Source: an uncultured Alcanivorax sp.
Lineage (GTDB): Bacteria > Pseudomonadota > Gammaproteobacteria > Pseudomonadales > Alcanivoracaceae
Direction of reading: 5' to 3'
NCBI RefSeq assembly: GCF_947258575.1
Contig: NZ_CAMYIV010000002.1
Location: 62,001 to 126,000, forward strand
Length of the DNA stretch: 64,000 bases
Shown: positions 45,301-52,106 of the stretch, in pieces
Numbering within the stretch: the first letter of the stretch is position 1
Layout of the letters: each line of letters starts with the position of its first letter
Position numbers and translations under genes: made by a program
Notes under the pieces: model-generated
Database searches by the model: none
What the model was told of the DNA's origin: nothing
Seen by the model: only the letters and a program-made list of their open reading frames with translations

Positions 45301-45854
45301 GCGCCCATGGGGAAGATATCCATGATGGCGCCGCGCACGGCGAATTCGCCGTGCTCATAAACGTTATCCCGCTGTCGGTAGCCGCAGGACACCAGGCGGC
45401 TGCGAGTGGCTTCCATATCGAAGGTGTCGCCCACCTTGAGCAGGAAGCTGTTGCCAGTGATATGCAGTGGCGGGGCCAGACGCTGCATCAGGGTATTCAC
45501 TGGCACCACCAGGATGCCCTTGTGACTGCTGGGCAGCTGGTGCAACACGCGGATGCGATCGCTGATGATGTCCTGGTGGGGGCTGAACAGGTCGTAGGGC
45601 AGGGTCTCCCAGTCCGGAAACAGCATCACCGGCGTATCGTTGCCCTGATCCCCGCTACCGGTCAGGTAGAACTCCAGCGAGTCGGCAAGGTGTTGTGCGC
45701 GACTACTGTTGGGAGCCAGCACCACAAACAAGTGATCCTGGCTGCGCGCCAGTTCGGCCAGCACGGCGGCCATGCTACCGCTGTCCAGCCCGGCCCAGTC
45801 TTTATAGTGCTCGCGGCCGGTGGGGAAGAGGCTGCTGTCGGGGAGTAACTTCAT
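42363..45854 (-). CDS. mfd: Transcription-repair coupling factor Mfd
   Basis: A 1163-residue ATP-dependent translocase that dislodges stalled RNA polymerase and recruits UvrA. A UvrB-like N-terminal module is followed by the RNA-polymerase-interacting segment (around VVHMEHGVGRYLGLIHMEVD). The motor has Walker A CGDVGFGKTEVA and DEEH box IIVDEEHRFG. The Mfd-typical TRG region is QLHQLRGRVGRSHHQAYAYL. The C-terminal D7 domain contains PEDYLPDVFGRLTLYKRIA. The start at MKLLPD is preferred; 15 extra upstream codons look non-coding. Confidence 0.98.
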   Translation of the reverse strand: MKLLPDSSLFPTGREHYKDWAGLDSGSMAAVLAELARSQDHLFVVLAPNSSRAQHLADSLEFYLTGSGDQGNDTPVMLFPDWETLPYDLFSPHQDIISDRIRVLHQLPSSHKGILVVPVNTLMQRLAPPLHITGNSFLLKVGDTFDMEATRSRLVSCGYRQRDNVYEHGEFAVRGAIMDIFPMGADQPFRIELFDDEIESLRLFDAESQRSTGKVDDITLLPAAEYPLSADGISRFRTAFRDTFDVDTRGVPLYQDVSDGLSAPGLEYYLPLFFENMATLFDYLPDDVRLVELAECQSAIEHFWADVEQRYESRRHDIHRPILAPWKLYLRPEELAAALKQHPRARQADSTTPSSNAIQFDVTRMPPLTADVRASNPLALLHTFSDAHPDTRILLCAETAGRREALLELMQKIGIQPALKDNWPDFIAQPERWSLTRGELDAGFYAPEHELLVVTENDLYGERVLQRRRRKSSSDDGAAEQAFRSLGELTEGAPVVHMEHGVGRYLGLIHMEVDRQQHEFLLLEYAGGDKLYVPVSSLHLISRYGGGDSAPLNRLGTEQWSKARQKAAEKIHDVAAELLNTYARREARQGKQFDVDMNDYERFSAGFPFEETPDQQAAIASVIADMQSSQPMDRLVCGDVGFGKTEVAMRAAFVAVENQTQVAVLVPTTLLAQQHYESFTDRFADWPVNIEVLSRFRSAKDKTQVLQRLKEGKVDILVGTHQLLQETVSFSDLGLIIVDEEHRFGVRHKERLKQMRAECDILTLTATPIPRTLNMAFSGMRDISIIATPPQKRLSVKTFVQQHNDTTIKEALLRELLRGGQVYYLHNDIDTMERTAADIRKLVPDARIGIAHGQMRERELEAVMSDFYHRRFNVLVCSTIIETGIDVPSANTIVIDRADKLGLAQLHQLRGRVGRSHHQAYAYLITPSPKAMSKDALKRLEAIEQATDLGAGFMLASQDLEIRGAGELLGEEQHGNIHTIGFSLYMEMLEQAVEALKRGEQPDVEKPLSGGPELNLRIPALIPEDYLPDVFGRLTLYKRIAGCKTRNGLKELQVEMIDRFGLLPEPVKNLFAVTELRQQAERLGITRLDAHAGGGKLEFGERTPVDPLTIVKLVQSGPNRYKLEGANALRFVEDSETPEERIEVVDALLKRLAAQSIKQDTGS

Positions 45855-45953
45855 TAAAGCCCGTGTCCTGCGTGTTCGGTGGGTGCGTATTGTAGCCAAG
45901 GGTGACGGTGCCGTCAGTGCCGGCTAGACTGCCGGTCTGATTGGGGAGGATGC

Positions 45954-46241
45954 ATGATTACATTACAACAATGGAAAGATTGTGAAGGACAGGCGTTTAC
46001 GCTGGAAAATGGCGATAGCCTGACCTTGGCGGAAGTGACGATGCCGATCTCGCCGGAGGGGTGGGAATGTTTCTCCCTGTTGTTTGCGGGGCAGGTGCAA
46101 TTGGAGCAGGGCGCCACTGTCATGCGTAACGACGTGCTTGGTGAGACATCGGTGTTTGTGGTACCGGTGGGGCCGTTGGGCGCCAGTGATGGTACCTACC
46201 ATTTCGAAGCGGTGTTCAATCGTCAGGTTGCCAGCGCATAA
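45954..46241 (+). CDS. DUF6916-like small protein
   Basis: A 95-residue beta-rich protein: LENGDSLTLAEVT, then WECFSLLFAG, and a C-terminal GTYHFEAVFNRQV. I recall this pattern as DUF6916, found beside tail-collar (microcystin-dependent-protein) genes. Such a cluster lies directly opposite here. A very good ribosome-binding site (GGGGAGGA) is present. The 3' end overlaps the converging GNAT gene by 26 nt. It may be a structural partner of the collar proteins. Confidence 0.75.
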   Translation: MITLQQWKDCEGQAFTLENGDSLTLAEVTMPISPEGWECFSLLFAGQVQLEQGATVMRNDVLGETSVFVVPVGPLGASDGTYHFEAVFNRQVASA

Positions 46242-46689
46242 GCAGGTAGACACCCTTGTCTGCCTGTTCCACAAATCCCAGCCGCTCATAGAGCCGTCGT
46301 GCCGGGTTATTGGTTTCCACGTGAATAGTCAGGGGCTTGCCGGCCCGGCGAGCCCGGGCCTGCAGGGCGGCGAGAACCTGTGACCCCAGGCCGCTGCCAC
46401 GAAAGGCCGGCAGCAGGGCAATATCCACGATGCGGATTTCCTGCTCCCAATCGGACAGGTACAGCCGCCCGGCTGTCTCCCCGCTTAACTCAATCAGATG
46501 ACGCTCTGCTTCCGGATAATGCAGCAGGTAGTGTTCGTGCTGCGCCTTGGCCTGCATGGCCAAAAAGGCATCCTGCTGCCCCTGGGGCCAGCCGGTCTGC
46601 GCCACTTCTTCCTGGCGGGTGCTGGTGTAGATGGCCAGTAACATCGGTGTGTCGTTGTCACTGGCCGGGCGTAAACGGTAGCTGTGCAT
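46216..46689 (-). CDS. GNAT-family N-acetyltransferase
   Basis: A 157-residue GNAT. The CoA-binding stretch is IALLPAFRGSGLGSQVLAAL (R/Q-x-x-G-x-G/A form), followed by VETNNPARRLYERLGF. The ATG overlaps the stop codon of the third collar gene (TAATG), so it is translated from the collar/collagen operon. Its substrate is unknown; modification of the surface proteins encoded upstream is conceivable. Confidence 0.9.
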   Translation of the reverse strand: MHSYRLRPASDNDTPMLLAIYTSTRQEEVAQTGWPQGQQDAFLAMQAKAQHEHYLLHYPEAERHLIELSGETAGRLYLSDWEQEIRIVDIALLPAFRGSGLGSQVLAALQARARRAGKPLTIHVETNNPARRLYERLGFVEQADKGVYLLMRWQPDD

Positions 46690-47105
46690 TACGAGCGGGA
46701 AGGGTAAATGCCGAACAGGGCCACAATGAAGTGCACAAAGAGCTGGGGGGTCAGCGATTCCTGGTTGTTCGAATGCGCCTGCCAGGTTTGTTGGGTTTTC
46801 CCCAGGCCGCGATCAATGCTGACGCTGGTAGTGGCAGCAACGGCACCACTGGCATTGCTGCCACTTTTGGCGCCCAGACGAGCCTGAGGAAGTCCCGGAC
46901 CCGTGCCGGCGTGTACCGGAGAGCGTCCCCGACAATCCGGTAGACCGAATGTGGTTCTGCCATCACCGCCATAAATGGTGCCAAACAGGGAAAACAGCGC
47001 ATCATTCTGTGATACGGCCAATAGTTGGCCATCGCAGAGTGCCCAGCCTCGCGGAGCAAAATTGCCCGCAAACATGCGAATTTCGCCTACAAAGGGTTCT
47101 GACAT
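46689..47105 (-). CDS. Phage-tail-collar (microcystin-dependent-protein-like) protein 3
   Basis: A 138-residue protein. The Phage_Collar-type core is EIRMFAGNFAPRGWALCDGQ, LFSLFGTIYGGDGRTTFGLP and DCRGRSPVHAGTG. It is one of three tandem paralogues sharing the N-terminal half and the PSRS/PSRG end, but with different middle segments (65-110). It lacks phage neighbours. It is the fifth gene of the operon. Confidence 0.9.
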   Translation of the reverse strand: MSEPFVGEIRMFAGNFAPRGWALCDGQLLAVSQNDALFSLFGTIYGGDGRTTFGLPDCRGRSPVHAGTGPGLPQARLGAKSGSNASGAVAATTSVSIDRGLGKTQQTWQAHSNNQESLTPQLFVHFIVALFGIYPSRS

Positions 47106-47113
47106 AGGAGCCT

Positions 47114-47524
47114 CTAGCTTCTGCTTGGGAAAAGCCCTTGCAGGGCAATGGCAAAGTTAAGCGCGATAGAATCCATCTGCGCACCATGGGTGGCAACCAG
47201 GGTGTTATTCAAGGTGCTGCCCAGATTGCGATCCAGGGTCAGGCTGTCCAGGGTGTCTCCATCATCGGCAGGCCCGGTTGTGTTCGCCGTTCCCCCTTTA
47301 GTGCCCTGATTGATGCTACCCGCTCCCGGATGCATGGGCGTGCGGCCGCGCAGGTCCGGAAGTGCAAAGCTGGTTCTGCCGTCGCCACCGTAGGTAGTGC
47401 CCAGCAGAGAATAAAGGGACTGGTTTTGATTGATCGGCAAGATTTGTCCATCGCAGAAGGCCCAACCGCGGGGCGCAAAGTTGAAGCCGTAAATGCGGAT
47501 TTCGGCGAGAAAGGGTTCGCTCAT
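47114..47524 (-). CDS. Phage-tail-collar (microcystin-dependent-protein-like) protein 2
   Basis: A 136-residue collar protein starting MSEPFLAEIRIYGFNFAPRG, with LLGTTYGGDGRTSFALPDLRG and RTPMHPGAG. The start is set by homology with the two neighbours, removing 16 codons of upstream frame. It is spaced 13 nt after protein 1 and 8 nt before protein 3. The middle region (Gly/Thr-rich, GTKGGTANTTGPADD) is unlike its paralogues. Confidence 0.9.
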   Translation of the reverse strand: MSEPFLAEIRIYGFNFAPRGWAFCDGQILPINQNQSLYSLLGTTYGGDGRTSFALPDLRGRTPMHPGAGSINQGTKGGTANTTGPADDGDTLDSLTLDRNLGSTLNNTLVATHGAQMDSIALNFAIALQGLFPSRS

Positions 47525-47537
47525 CAGTAAAAGACTC

Positions 47538-47951
47538 CTAGCCTCTGGATGGGTATAGCCCTTGCAGAGCAATGATGAAATTCAGACCCAGATAAGGATG
47601 GCGCTGATCGCCAGCGGGTATTTTGGCGGCGATAGTGCGGGTGGTCTGGCTATTGCCCAGGTTACGGTCGGGCGTGACGTTCTGTACAACCTCTACCGGG
47701 TTGTTCTCGGCCACCTGACCAAGGCGATAACTTGGCAGCCCGGGGCCTCTGCCGGGATGTGCGGGCGCTCGGCCTTGCAGATTGGGTAAGGCCACTGTGG
47801 TACGACCATCCCCGCCATAAGTGGTGCCGATCAGGCTGAACAGGGCGGTATTCTGACTGATAGGCAAGAGTTGCCCGTTGCAAAAGGCCCAGCTGCGAGG
47901 GGCGAAATTACCCGCAAAGATGCGAATTTCAGCAATAAAAGGTTCGCTCAT
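47538..47951 (-). CDS. Phage-tail-collar (microcystin-dependent-protein-like) protein 1
   Basis: A 137-residue collar protein: MSEPFIAEIRIFAGNFAPRS, LIGTTYGGDGRTTVALPNLQ and GRAPAHPGRGPG. The C-terminus GLNFIIALQGLYPSRG is shared with the other two. No signal peptide is present on any of the three. Their export, if any, must use another route, or they act inside the cell or after lysis. It follows the Tat-protein gene by 7 nt. Confidence 0.9.
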   Translation of the reverse strand: MSEPFIAEIRIFAGNFAPRSWAFCNGQLLPISQNTALFSLIGTTYGGDGRTTVALPNLQGRAPAHPGRGPGLPSYRLGQVAENNPVEVVQNVTPDRNLGNSQTTRTIAAKIPAGDQRHPYLGLNFIIALQGLYPSRG

Positions 47952-47958
47952 AGTGGCC

Positions 47959-48732
47959 TCACACGCTGATCAGCAGGTTACTGCCCGGTTGCCAGCTCAG
48001 ATGAGCCAGCTGCTGGGCGCTGGTTTGGGGGAGTGCCAGTACCGGTGTAGCTCGGTCAGCCCAGCAGAGCTGCTTCTGGCAACGATCCATGATCAATAGC
48101 TGGTCGTTCACGGCGGTCAAGCCGCTGGGCATGGTTAATGTGCTGACTTCACTGCCCAGGCTGTCGCCTGTCAGGGTGAAGTGGTGCAGTCGCCGATCGC
48201 CGAGGGTGAGCAGGGTGATGCGCTCTGCGGTTTTGGCCAGAGAGGCGGGACCATTCAGGGGCCGGTCGCTTTGCAGCCAGACTCTGGATTCATTGCGCAG
48301 ATGCAGTCGCATCAGGCGATGGCCGTGTACATCTGCGATCAAAGCGTGGTCACCATTGAGCACAAAGTCGGCAGGTTCCTGCAGATCGGTCAGACCAATA
48401 TGGCGGGCCTGGCTACCGTTGGGCCGGAACCAGCTTAGCCGACGCTGGCTGCGGTCCAGCAGGACAGCGTTATCCCCATCCAGGGCCGCGGCAACGATGC
48501 GGGTTTCGTGGGGAGCGCCGGTGTCTAGACTGATGGTGCTACCGTTGCGATACCACTGGGCTTGGCGGCCATGGTCGGTGATCTGCAGCCGCTGGTTCTC
48601 GCCGAGGGCAATCGCCCGCGCTGCACTGACCAGTTCCACGCGGGCTGCCGTGGTGCCGGCGACCAAGGGTGTGCTGAGCAGGATCCCGGCCGCGCCGCCA
48701 GCCGCGATAAACTGCCGTCGCGTGATAGCCAT
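47959..48732 (-). CDS. Tat-exported beta-propeller-like protein
   Basis: A 257-residue protein with a twin-arginine signal (ITRRQFIAAGGAAGILLSTP). The mature part is a series of short beta-strand repeats of the NHL/WD-like kind, e.g. DGDNAVLLDRSQRRLSWFRP, NGDHALIADVHGHRLMRLHL and VNDQLLIMDRCQKQLCW. No catalytic residues are recognised. The ATG shares its A with the collagen gene's TAA (TAATG), so the two are co-translated. Its fold is inferred from repeat periodicity only. Confidence 0.7.
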   Translation of the reverse strand: MAITRRQFIAAGGAAGILLSTPLVAGTTAARVELVSAARAIALGENQRLQITDHGRQAQWYRNGSTISLDTGAPHETRIVAAALDGDNAVLLDRSQRRLSWFRPNGSQARHIGLTDLQEPADFVLNGDHALIADVHGHRLMRLHLRNESRVWLQSDRPLNGPASLAKTAERITLLTLGDRRLHHFTLTGDSLGSEVSTLTMPSGLTAVNDQLLIMDRCQKQLCWADRATPVLALPQTSAQQLAHLSWQPGSNLLISV

Positions 48733-49949
48733 TAGTTGGCTACCGCGCAAGTAATGGTAATGGCGGTAGGCGTGGCGGCCGCGCCAGTCTGCCAGGTTTC
48801 GCAACTGCCGCTCCAGGCGCCGGCGGCACTGGGGTAGCTGTTGGTAATGTAGCTATTGCTGGCACACTGAACGCCACCGGCCAGTACCACGCCACTGTCA
48901 CATTGGCAGCTTGTCGCACTGGTGCAGGCCTTCTGGGCTACATTGCTGGTACTGAATGTGCCGGCTGGGCCGGTCATGCCGGTGAGCCCTATAGGGCCCT
49001 GGTTACCTGTGTCGCCTTTTGGGCCTGCGGGACCGGCGATGCCTTGCGGTCCGGCTTCACCCTGAGGTCCTTGATCACCGGTATCGCCCTTGGGGCCGAT
49101 GGGTCCAGCGGGGCCTTGGTCTCCAGTGTTGCCTTTAGGACCAGTGGGCCCAGCGATACCTTGCGGTCCGACTGCGCCTTGTGGGCCTGTATTACCGGTA
49201 TCCCCTTTGGGACCGATAGGACCGATGGGGCCCTGGCTGCCAGTCTCGCCTTTGGGGCCAATGGGGCCGGCGATGCCTTGTGGTCCAGCTTCACCCTGTG
49301 GACCTTGGGGGCCCGGTGCGCCCGCCGGACCGGGTTGCCCCGTATCACCCTGGGGCCCAGTGGGGCCGGCTTCACCAGTGTCACCTTTGGGGCCGACCAA
49401 GCCGCTGTCCGGCCCTACCCACTCACCATTTTCATTGATCAAAAGCTGATCGGCGACGCTTACCGTGCGCGGAGTGATATCCCCGTTGACCTGCTCGGCT
49501 TCGCGGGCCTGCAGGGCATAGGGCACGCTGCCGGTGGTGACGACAAGGCGCGGAGACATTTCACTGTCGCCATTAATCGCCAGCCCCAGTTCTACCTGAT
49601 TGCTTTCCAGCAGGTCATCGGGCAGGGGGTTGCTGTCGCTATCACCCAACACCAGGCTGTATCGGCCGTTCTCAACGCTGACGGTCATGTCTTCGGTCCA
49701 GAGGACTGCGCCAAGACCGAGGGGATCGGTGTTGGTCCCTCCATCATTCTGGTAGTCGGTCGTCCGCCCGGATAGATCGTAAAGGGTTGTGGTCAGAGTG
49801 TAGGTGCCATGCAGGGGCAACTGGCTGGAGCGATCGCTGAGATAGCCTTGTATGACCAGGCGTGATGGAACGGTGGCTTGCACGGCCTGAGAGAAAAGCA
49901 ACATGCAGAGCGCCATGGCCGCCAGGCCACCGCGGAGAAGCTGAAACAT
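48732..49949 (-). CDS. Secreted collagen-like protein (49 Gly-X-Y triplets)
   Basis: A 405-residue protein. The signal peptide is residues 1-25 (ends AVQA), and a globular N-domain (26-182) has SVPYALQAREAEQVNGDI. Residues 183-329 hold 49 uninterrupted Gly-X-Y triplets, rich in GPK, GDT and GPQ. The C-terminal domain (330-405) has six Cys. GPKGDT-type triplets favour collagen triple-helix stability without hydroxyproline. The protein probably forms a trimeric rod with the C-domain as a disulphide-linked cap. It is the first gene of a six-gene operon with the collar proteins. Confidence 0.9.
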   Translation of the reverse strand: MFQLLRGGLAAMALCMLLFSQAVQATVPSRLVIQGYLSDRSSQLPLHGTYTLTTTLYDLSGRTTDYQNDGGTNTDPLGLGAVLWTEDMTVSVENGRYSLVLGDSDSNPLPDDLLESNQVELGLAINGDSEMSPRLVVTTGSVPYALQAREAEQVNGDITPRTVSVADQLLINENGEWVGPDSGLVGPKGDTGEAGPTGPQGDTGQPGPAGAPGPQGPQGEAGPQGIAGPIGPKGETGSQGPIGPIGPKGDTGNTGPQGAVGPQGIAGPTGPKGNTGDQGPAGPIGPKGDTGDQGPQGEAGPQGIAGPAGPKGDTGNQGPIGLTGMTGPAGTFSTSNVAQKACTSATSCQCDSGVVLAGGVQCASNSYITNSYPSAAGAWSGSCETWQTGAAATPTAITITCAVAN

Positions 49950-50231
49950 CGAATTGTCCCCCCGAAGGCGATCTAGGCGCCCCCTTTGTCTATTTGTGCA
50001 TATAGTAAACAGTGTGACTCAGTTCAAACAAGCGCTAAAAGTGATGTTTTCTCTGGCGTTGTGCCAAGCAGGAGGACGAGACCACAGTGGTGTTGTTAAT
50101 TTCCTGGGCTGCCTCTGCGCCCGCGAAGAACCCCGGCAGGTTGAGCCGATTCGTGATTTGACCTCAAATTTTAGCGGGCTTGCGGTTACCATGACCCGTT
50201 ATTGATTGTGTTTTGCGCTGAGGATACGTCT

Positions 50232-51110
50232 ATGAATGCATCGGTTCGGGAGCTGATGACGCTGTTTGATCTGGAACAGCTTGAGAATAATTTGTTTAGA
50301 GGTCAGAGCCAGGCCAATGGCCAGCAGAGTGTGTTTGGCGGCCTGGTGGCCGGTCAGGCGTTGCTGGCGGCTTCGAAAACCGTGCCGACGGACCGGTCGG
50401 TGCACTCTCTTCATGCCTATTTTCTGCGGGCCGGGGATTTCACCAAACCCATAGTCTATGACGTGGACCGCATTCGAGACGGCAGGAGTTTTACCACCCG
50501 CCGGGTCAACGCTATCCAGCATGGCCGGCCGATTTTCTCGCTGGCGGCGTCGTATCAGGTTGAAGAGGAGGGCGTTGCCCATCAGGTGCCCATGCCGGAG
50601 GTGGCCGGTCCGGAAGGTCTGGAGAATGACGAGGCAGCCCGACAGAAGCTGGTGGCCCGGTTGCCGGAACAGTATCGCGAGGCGTTTCTGCAAGACCGGC
50701 CGGTAGAGTTCCGCCCGGTGACCCCCCGTGATCCGATTTCTTCCCAGCCGGAACCGCCGTTGCGGGAGGTCTGGTTCAAGGTGGTCGATTCTGTCGACGC
50801 AGACCCCATGACCCAGCGGGCCTTGTTGGCTTATTGCTCGGATTTCGGGCTGATGGGGACGGCCATGCTGCCCCACGGCATGAATTTCTGGCAGCCCCAT
50901 GTGCAGTGCGCCAGCATTGATCACGCCATGTGGTTCCACGGGGATTTCCGCATTGATGAATGGCTGCTCTATCGTAGCGAGAGCCCCTTTGCCGGTGGCT
51001 CCCGGGGCATGAACTTCGGCTCCATCTATCGTCAGGACGGCACCCTGGTGGCATCTGTGGCCCAGGAAGGGCTGATGCGCCTGCACCGCTCGGACAGCCC
51101 GGCGGCATGA
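50232..51110 (+). CDS. tesB: Acyl-CoA thioesterase II
   Basis: A 292-residue double-hot-dog thioesterase. Motifs: FRGQSQANGQQSVFGGLVAG, HSLHAYFLRAGDFTKPIVYDV, GRSFTTRRVNAIQHG, the second-domain CSDFGLMGTAMLPHG, SIDHAMWFHGDFRIDEWLLY (catalytic Asp region), and a final GSIYRQDGTLVASVAQEGLM. GAGGA precedes the chosen ATG (MNASVREL). A longer frame adds ten residues without a ribosome-binding site. The downstream UDG-family gene overlaps by 4 nt. Confidence 0.96.
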   Translation: MNASVRELMTLFDLEQLENNLFRGQSQANGQQSVFGGLVAGQALLAASKTVPTDRSVHSLHAYFLRAGDFTKPIVYDVDRIRDGRSFTTRRVNAIQHGRPIFSLAASYQVEEEGVAHQVPMPEVAGPEGLENDEAARQKLVARLPEQYREAFLQDRPVEFRPVTPRDPISSQPEPPLREVWFKVVDSVDADPMTQRALLAYCSDFGLMGTAMLPHGMNFWQPHVQCASIDHAMWFHGDFRIDEWLLYRSESPFAGGSRGMNFGSIYRQDGTLVASVAQEGLMRLHRSDSPAA

Positions 51111-51694
51111 GCAAGCTGATCCCTCTGCTGGAAGAGGTGAGGGCCTGCCGGCTGTGCGAGGCCCATCTGCCTCTGGGGCCGCGCCCGGTGGTGCGCGCCG
51201 GGGAGGGGGCCCGGCTGCTGATCGTGGGGCAGGCGCCAGGCACTAGGGTCCATGAAACCGGCATTCCCTGGAATGATCCTTCCGGGGACCGGCTGCGCGA
51301 CTGGCTGCAAATGGACCGGGATGCCTTCTATGACGAAAACCGCATTGCCATTATTCCCATGGGGTTTTGTTATCCGGGTCGCGGCAAGGGGGGCGATCTG
51401 CCGCCCCGCCCGGAATGTGCCCCCCAGTGGCATGAACAGTTGCTGGCGGAGCTGCCGGATCTGCAGCTGACCCTGCTGGTGGGGCAGTACGCCCAGAAGT
51501 ACTACCTGCCGGAGCCGGGCAAGACCCTGTCAGACAATGTTCGTGATTTCGCCCGGACCCTGCAGCATGGCTACTTCCCGCTGCCTCATCCGAGCCCGCG
51601 AAACCGGTTATGGCTGCGCCAGCGGCCCTGGTTCGAGGAGGAGGTGTTGCCGGTGTTGCGTGAACGTGTGAAAGCTTTGGGAGTCTCTGCATAA
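51107..51694 (+). CDS. Uracil-DNA-glycosylase-family protein with putative [4Fe-4S] site
   Basis: A 195-residue UDG-superfamily protein. Motif 1 is LLIVGQAPGTRVHETGIPWN and motif 2 is PLPHPSPRN. Four Cys fit a family-4/5-like cluster: C-R-L-C near residue 15, then FCYPG and PEC 15 residues apart. The catalytic Asp/Asn position follows GQAPG. Base specificity cannot be told. It is translationally coupled to tesB (ATGA). The last four codons and the stop lie in the left arm of a 24-nt inverted repeat. Confidence 0.85.
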   Translation: MSKLIPLLEEVRACRLCEAHLPLGPRPVVRAGEGARLLIVGQAPGTRVHETGIPWNDPSGDRLRDWLQMDRDAFYDENRIAIIPMGFCYPGRGKGGDLPPRPECAPQWHEQLLAELPDLQLTLLVGQYAQKYYLPEPGKTLSDNVRDFARTLQHGYFPLPHPSPRNRLWLRQRPWFEEEVLPVLRERVKALGVSA

Positions 51695-51943
51695 CCCCTT
51701 GCGTACTCAGCGTGGCCTGAAGCGTGCAGATGTTGTGTCTTGTCTCGACGGGTAGGGTGGTTTCCTTTCCTAGAGGCAAGGCGCAGCAGATGTGCGCTTC
51801 AGGACACGCCCTCCGGGTCTTCCAGGCTGGCCCGTACTCGTCGTTGCGCTTTTTCGATGGATGGACATACACCTTCAAAAGCGCGCCTAGATTACGAGCC
51901 AGCCTGAAAGACTGAGCATGCAAGGGGTTGTGCAGAGACTCCC
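51679..51943. repeat. 265-bp segment bounded by 24-nt inverted repeats
   Basis: GGGAGTCTCTGCATAACCCC (start of the left arm, 51679-51702) is matched by its reverse complement at 51920-51943, with one mismatch in 24. The similarity continues weakly inward (CTCAG at 51706; CTGAG at 51912). The left arm overlaps the end of the UDG-family gene. The body holds only one short open frame (51724-51915), which I do not call a gene. There is no transposase and no clear target-site duplication. Confidence 0.75.
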
Positions 51944-52106
51944 ATGTTCGTGAAACCGTAATATCCCCGCCATTTGGGTGGATAAACGCGGCGTTTGGCG
52001 ATATTATTCGCGCCCCAAACTCCACCGCCGGTGAACGTAGAAACCGGGCATTTCGGTGCCAGCCACGGTTTTCTTCACCCGAACCCAACCTGAGAGGGGC
52101 ATCTCC
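51695..52106. promoter_or_regulatory. Upstream region of gap
   Basis: This 412-nt gap is mostly filled by the inverted-repeat segment. The remaining 163 nt (51944-52106) hold the likely gap promoter (51979-52007). No gene is supported. Confidence 0.5.
51979..52007 (+). promoter_or_regulatory. Candidate sigma-70 promoter of gap
   Basis: TGGATA (51979-51984) and TATTAT (52002-52007) are separated by 17 nt. They lie about 100 nt before the gap start codon and just outside the inverted-repeat segment. Confidence 0.45.

Noticed and set aside
44139-45848. A 569-codon plus-strand frame over mfd
   Set aside because: Low-complexity His/Gln/Gly/Val-rich product typical of an antisense shadow of a GC-rich gene.
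48989-49449. Proline/glycine-rich frames on both strands in the collagen repeat
   Set aside because: They are by-products of the triplet repeat; only the frame with signal peptide and Gly-X-Y periodicity is coherent.
45954-49949. Prophage or tailocin remnant
   Set aside because: Collar domains are the only phage-like parts; no capsid, sheath, baseplate, lysis, integrase or repressor gene is present, and collagen-like and Tat proteins do not fit.
51724-51915. 63-codon frame inside the inverted-repeat segment upstream of gap
   Set aside because: GTG start with no ribosome-binding site and no recognisable fold; kept only as a note that the segment is open in one frame.
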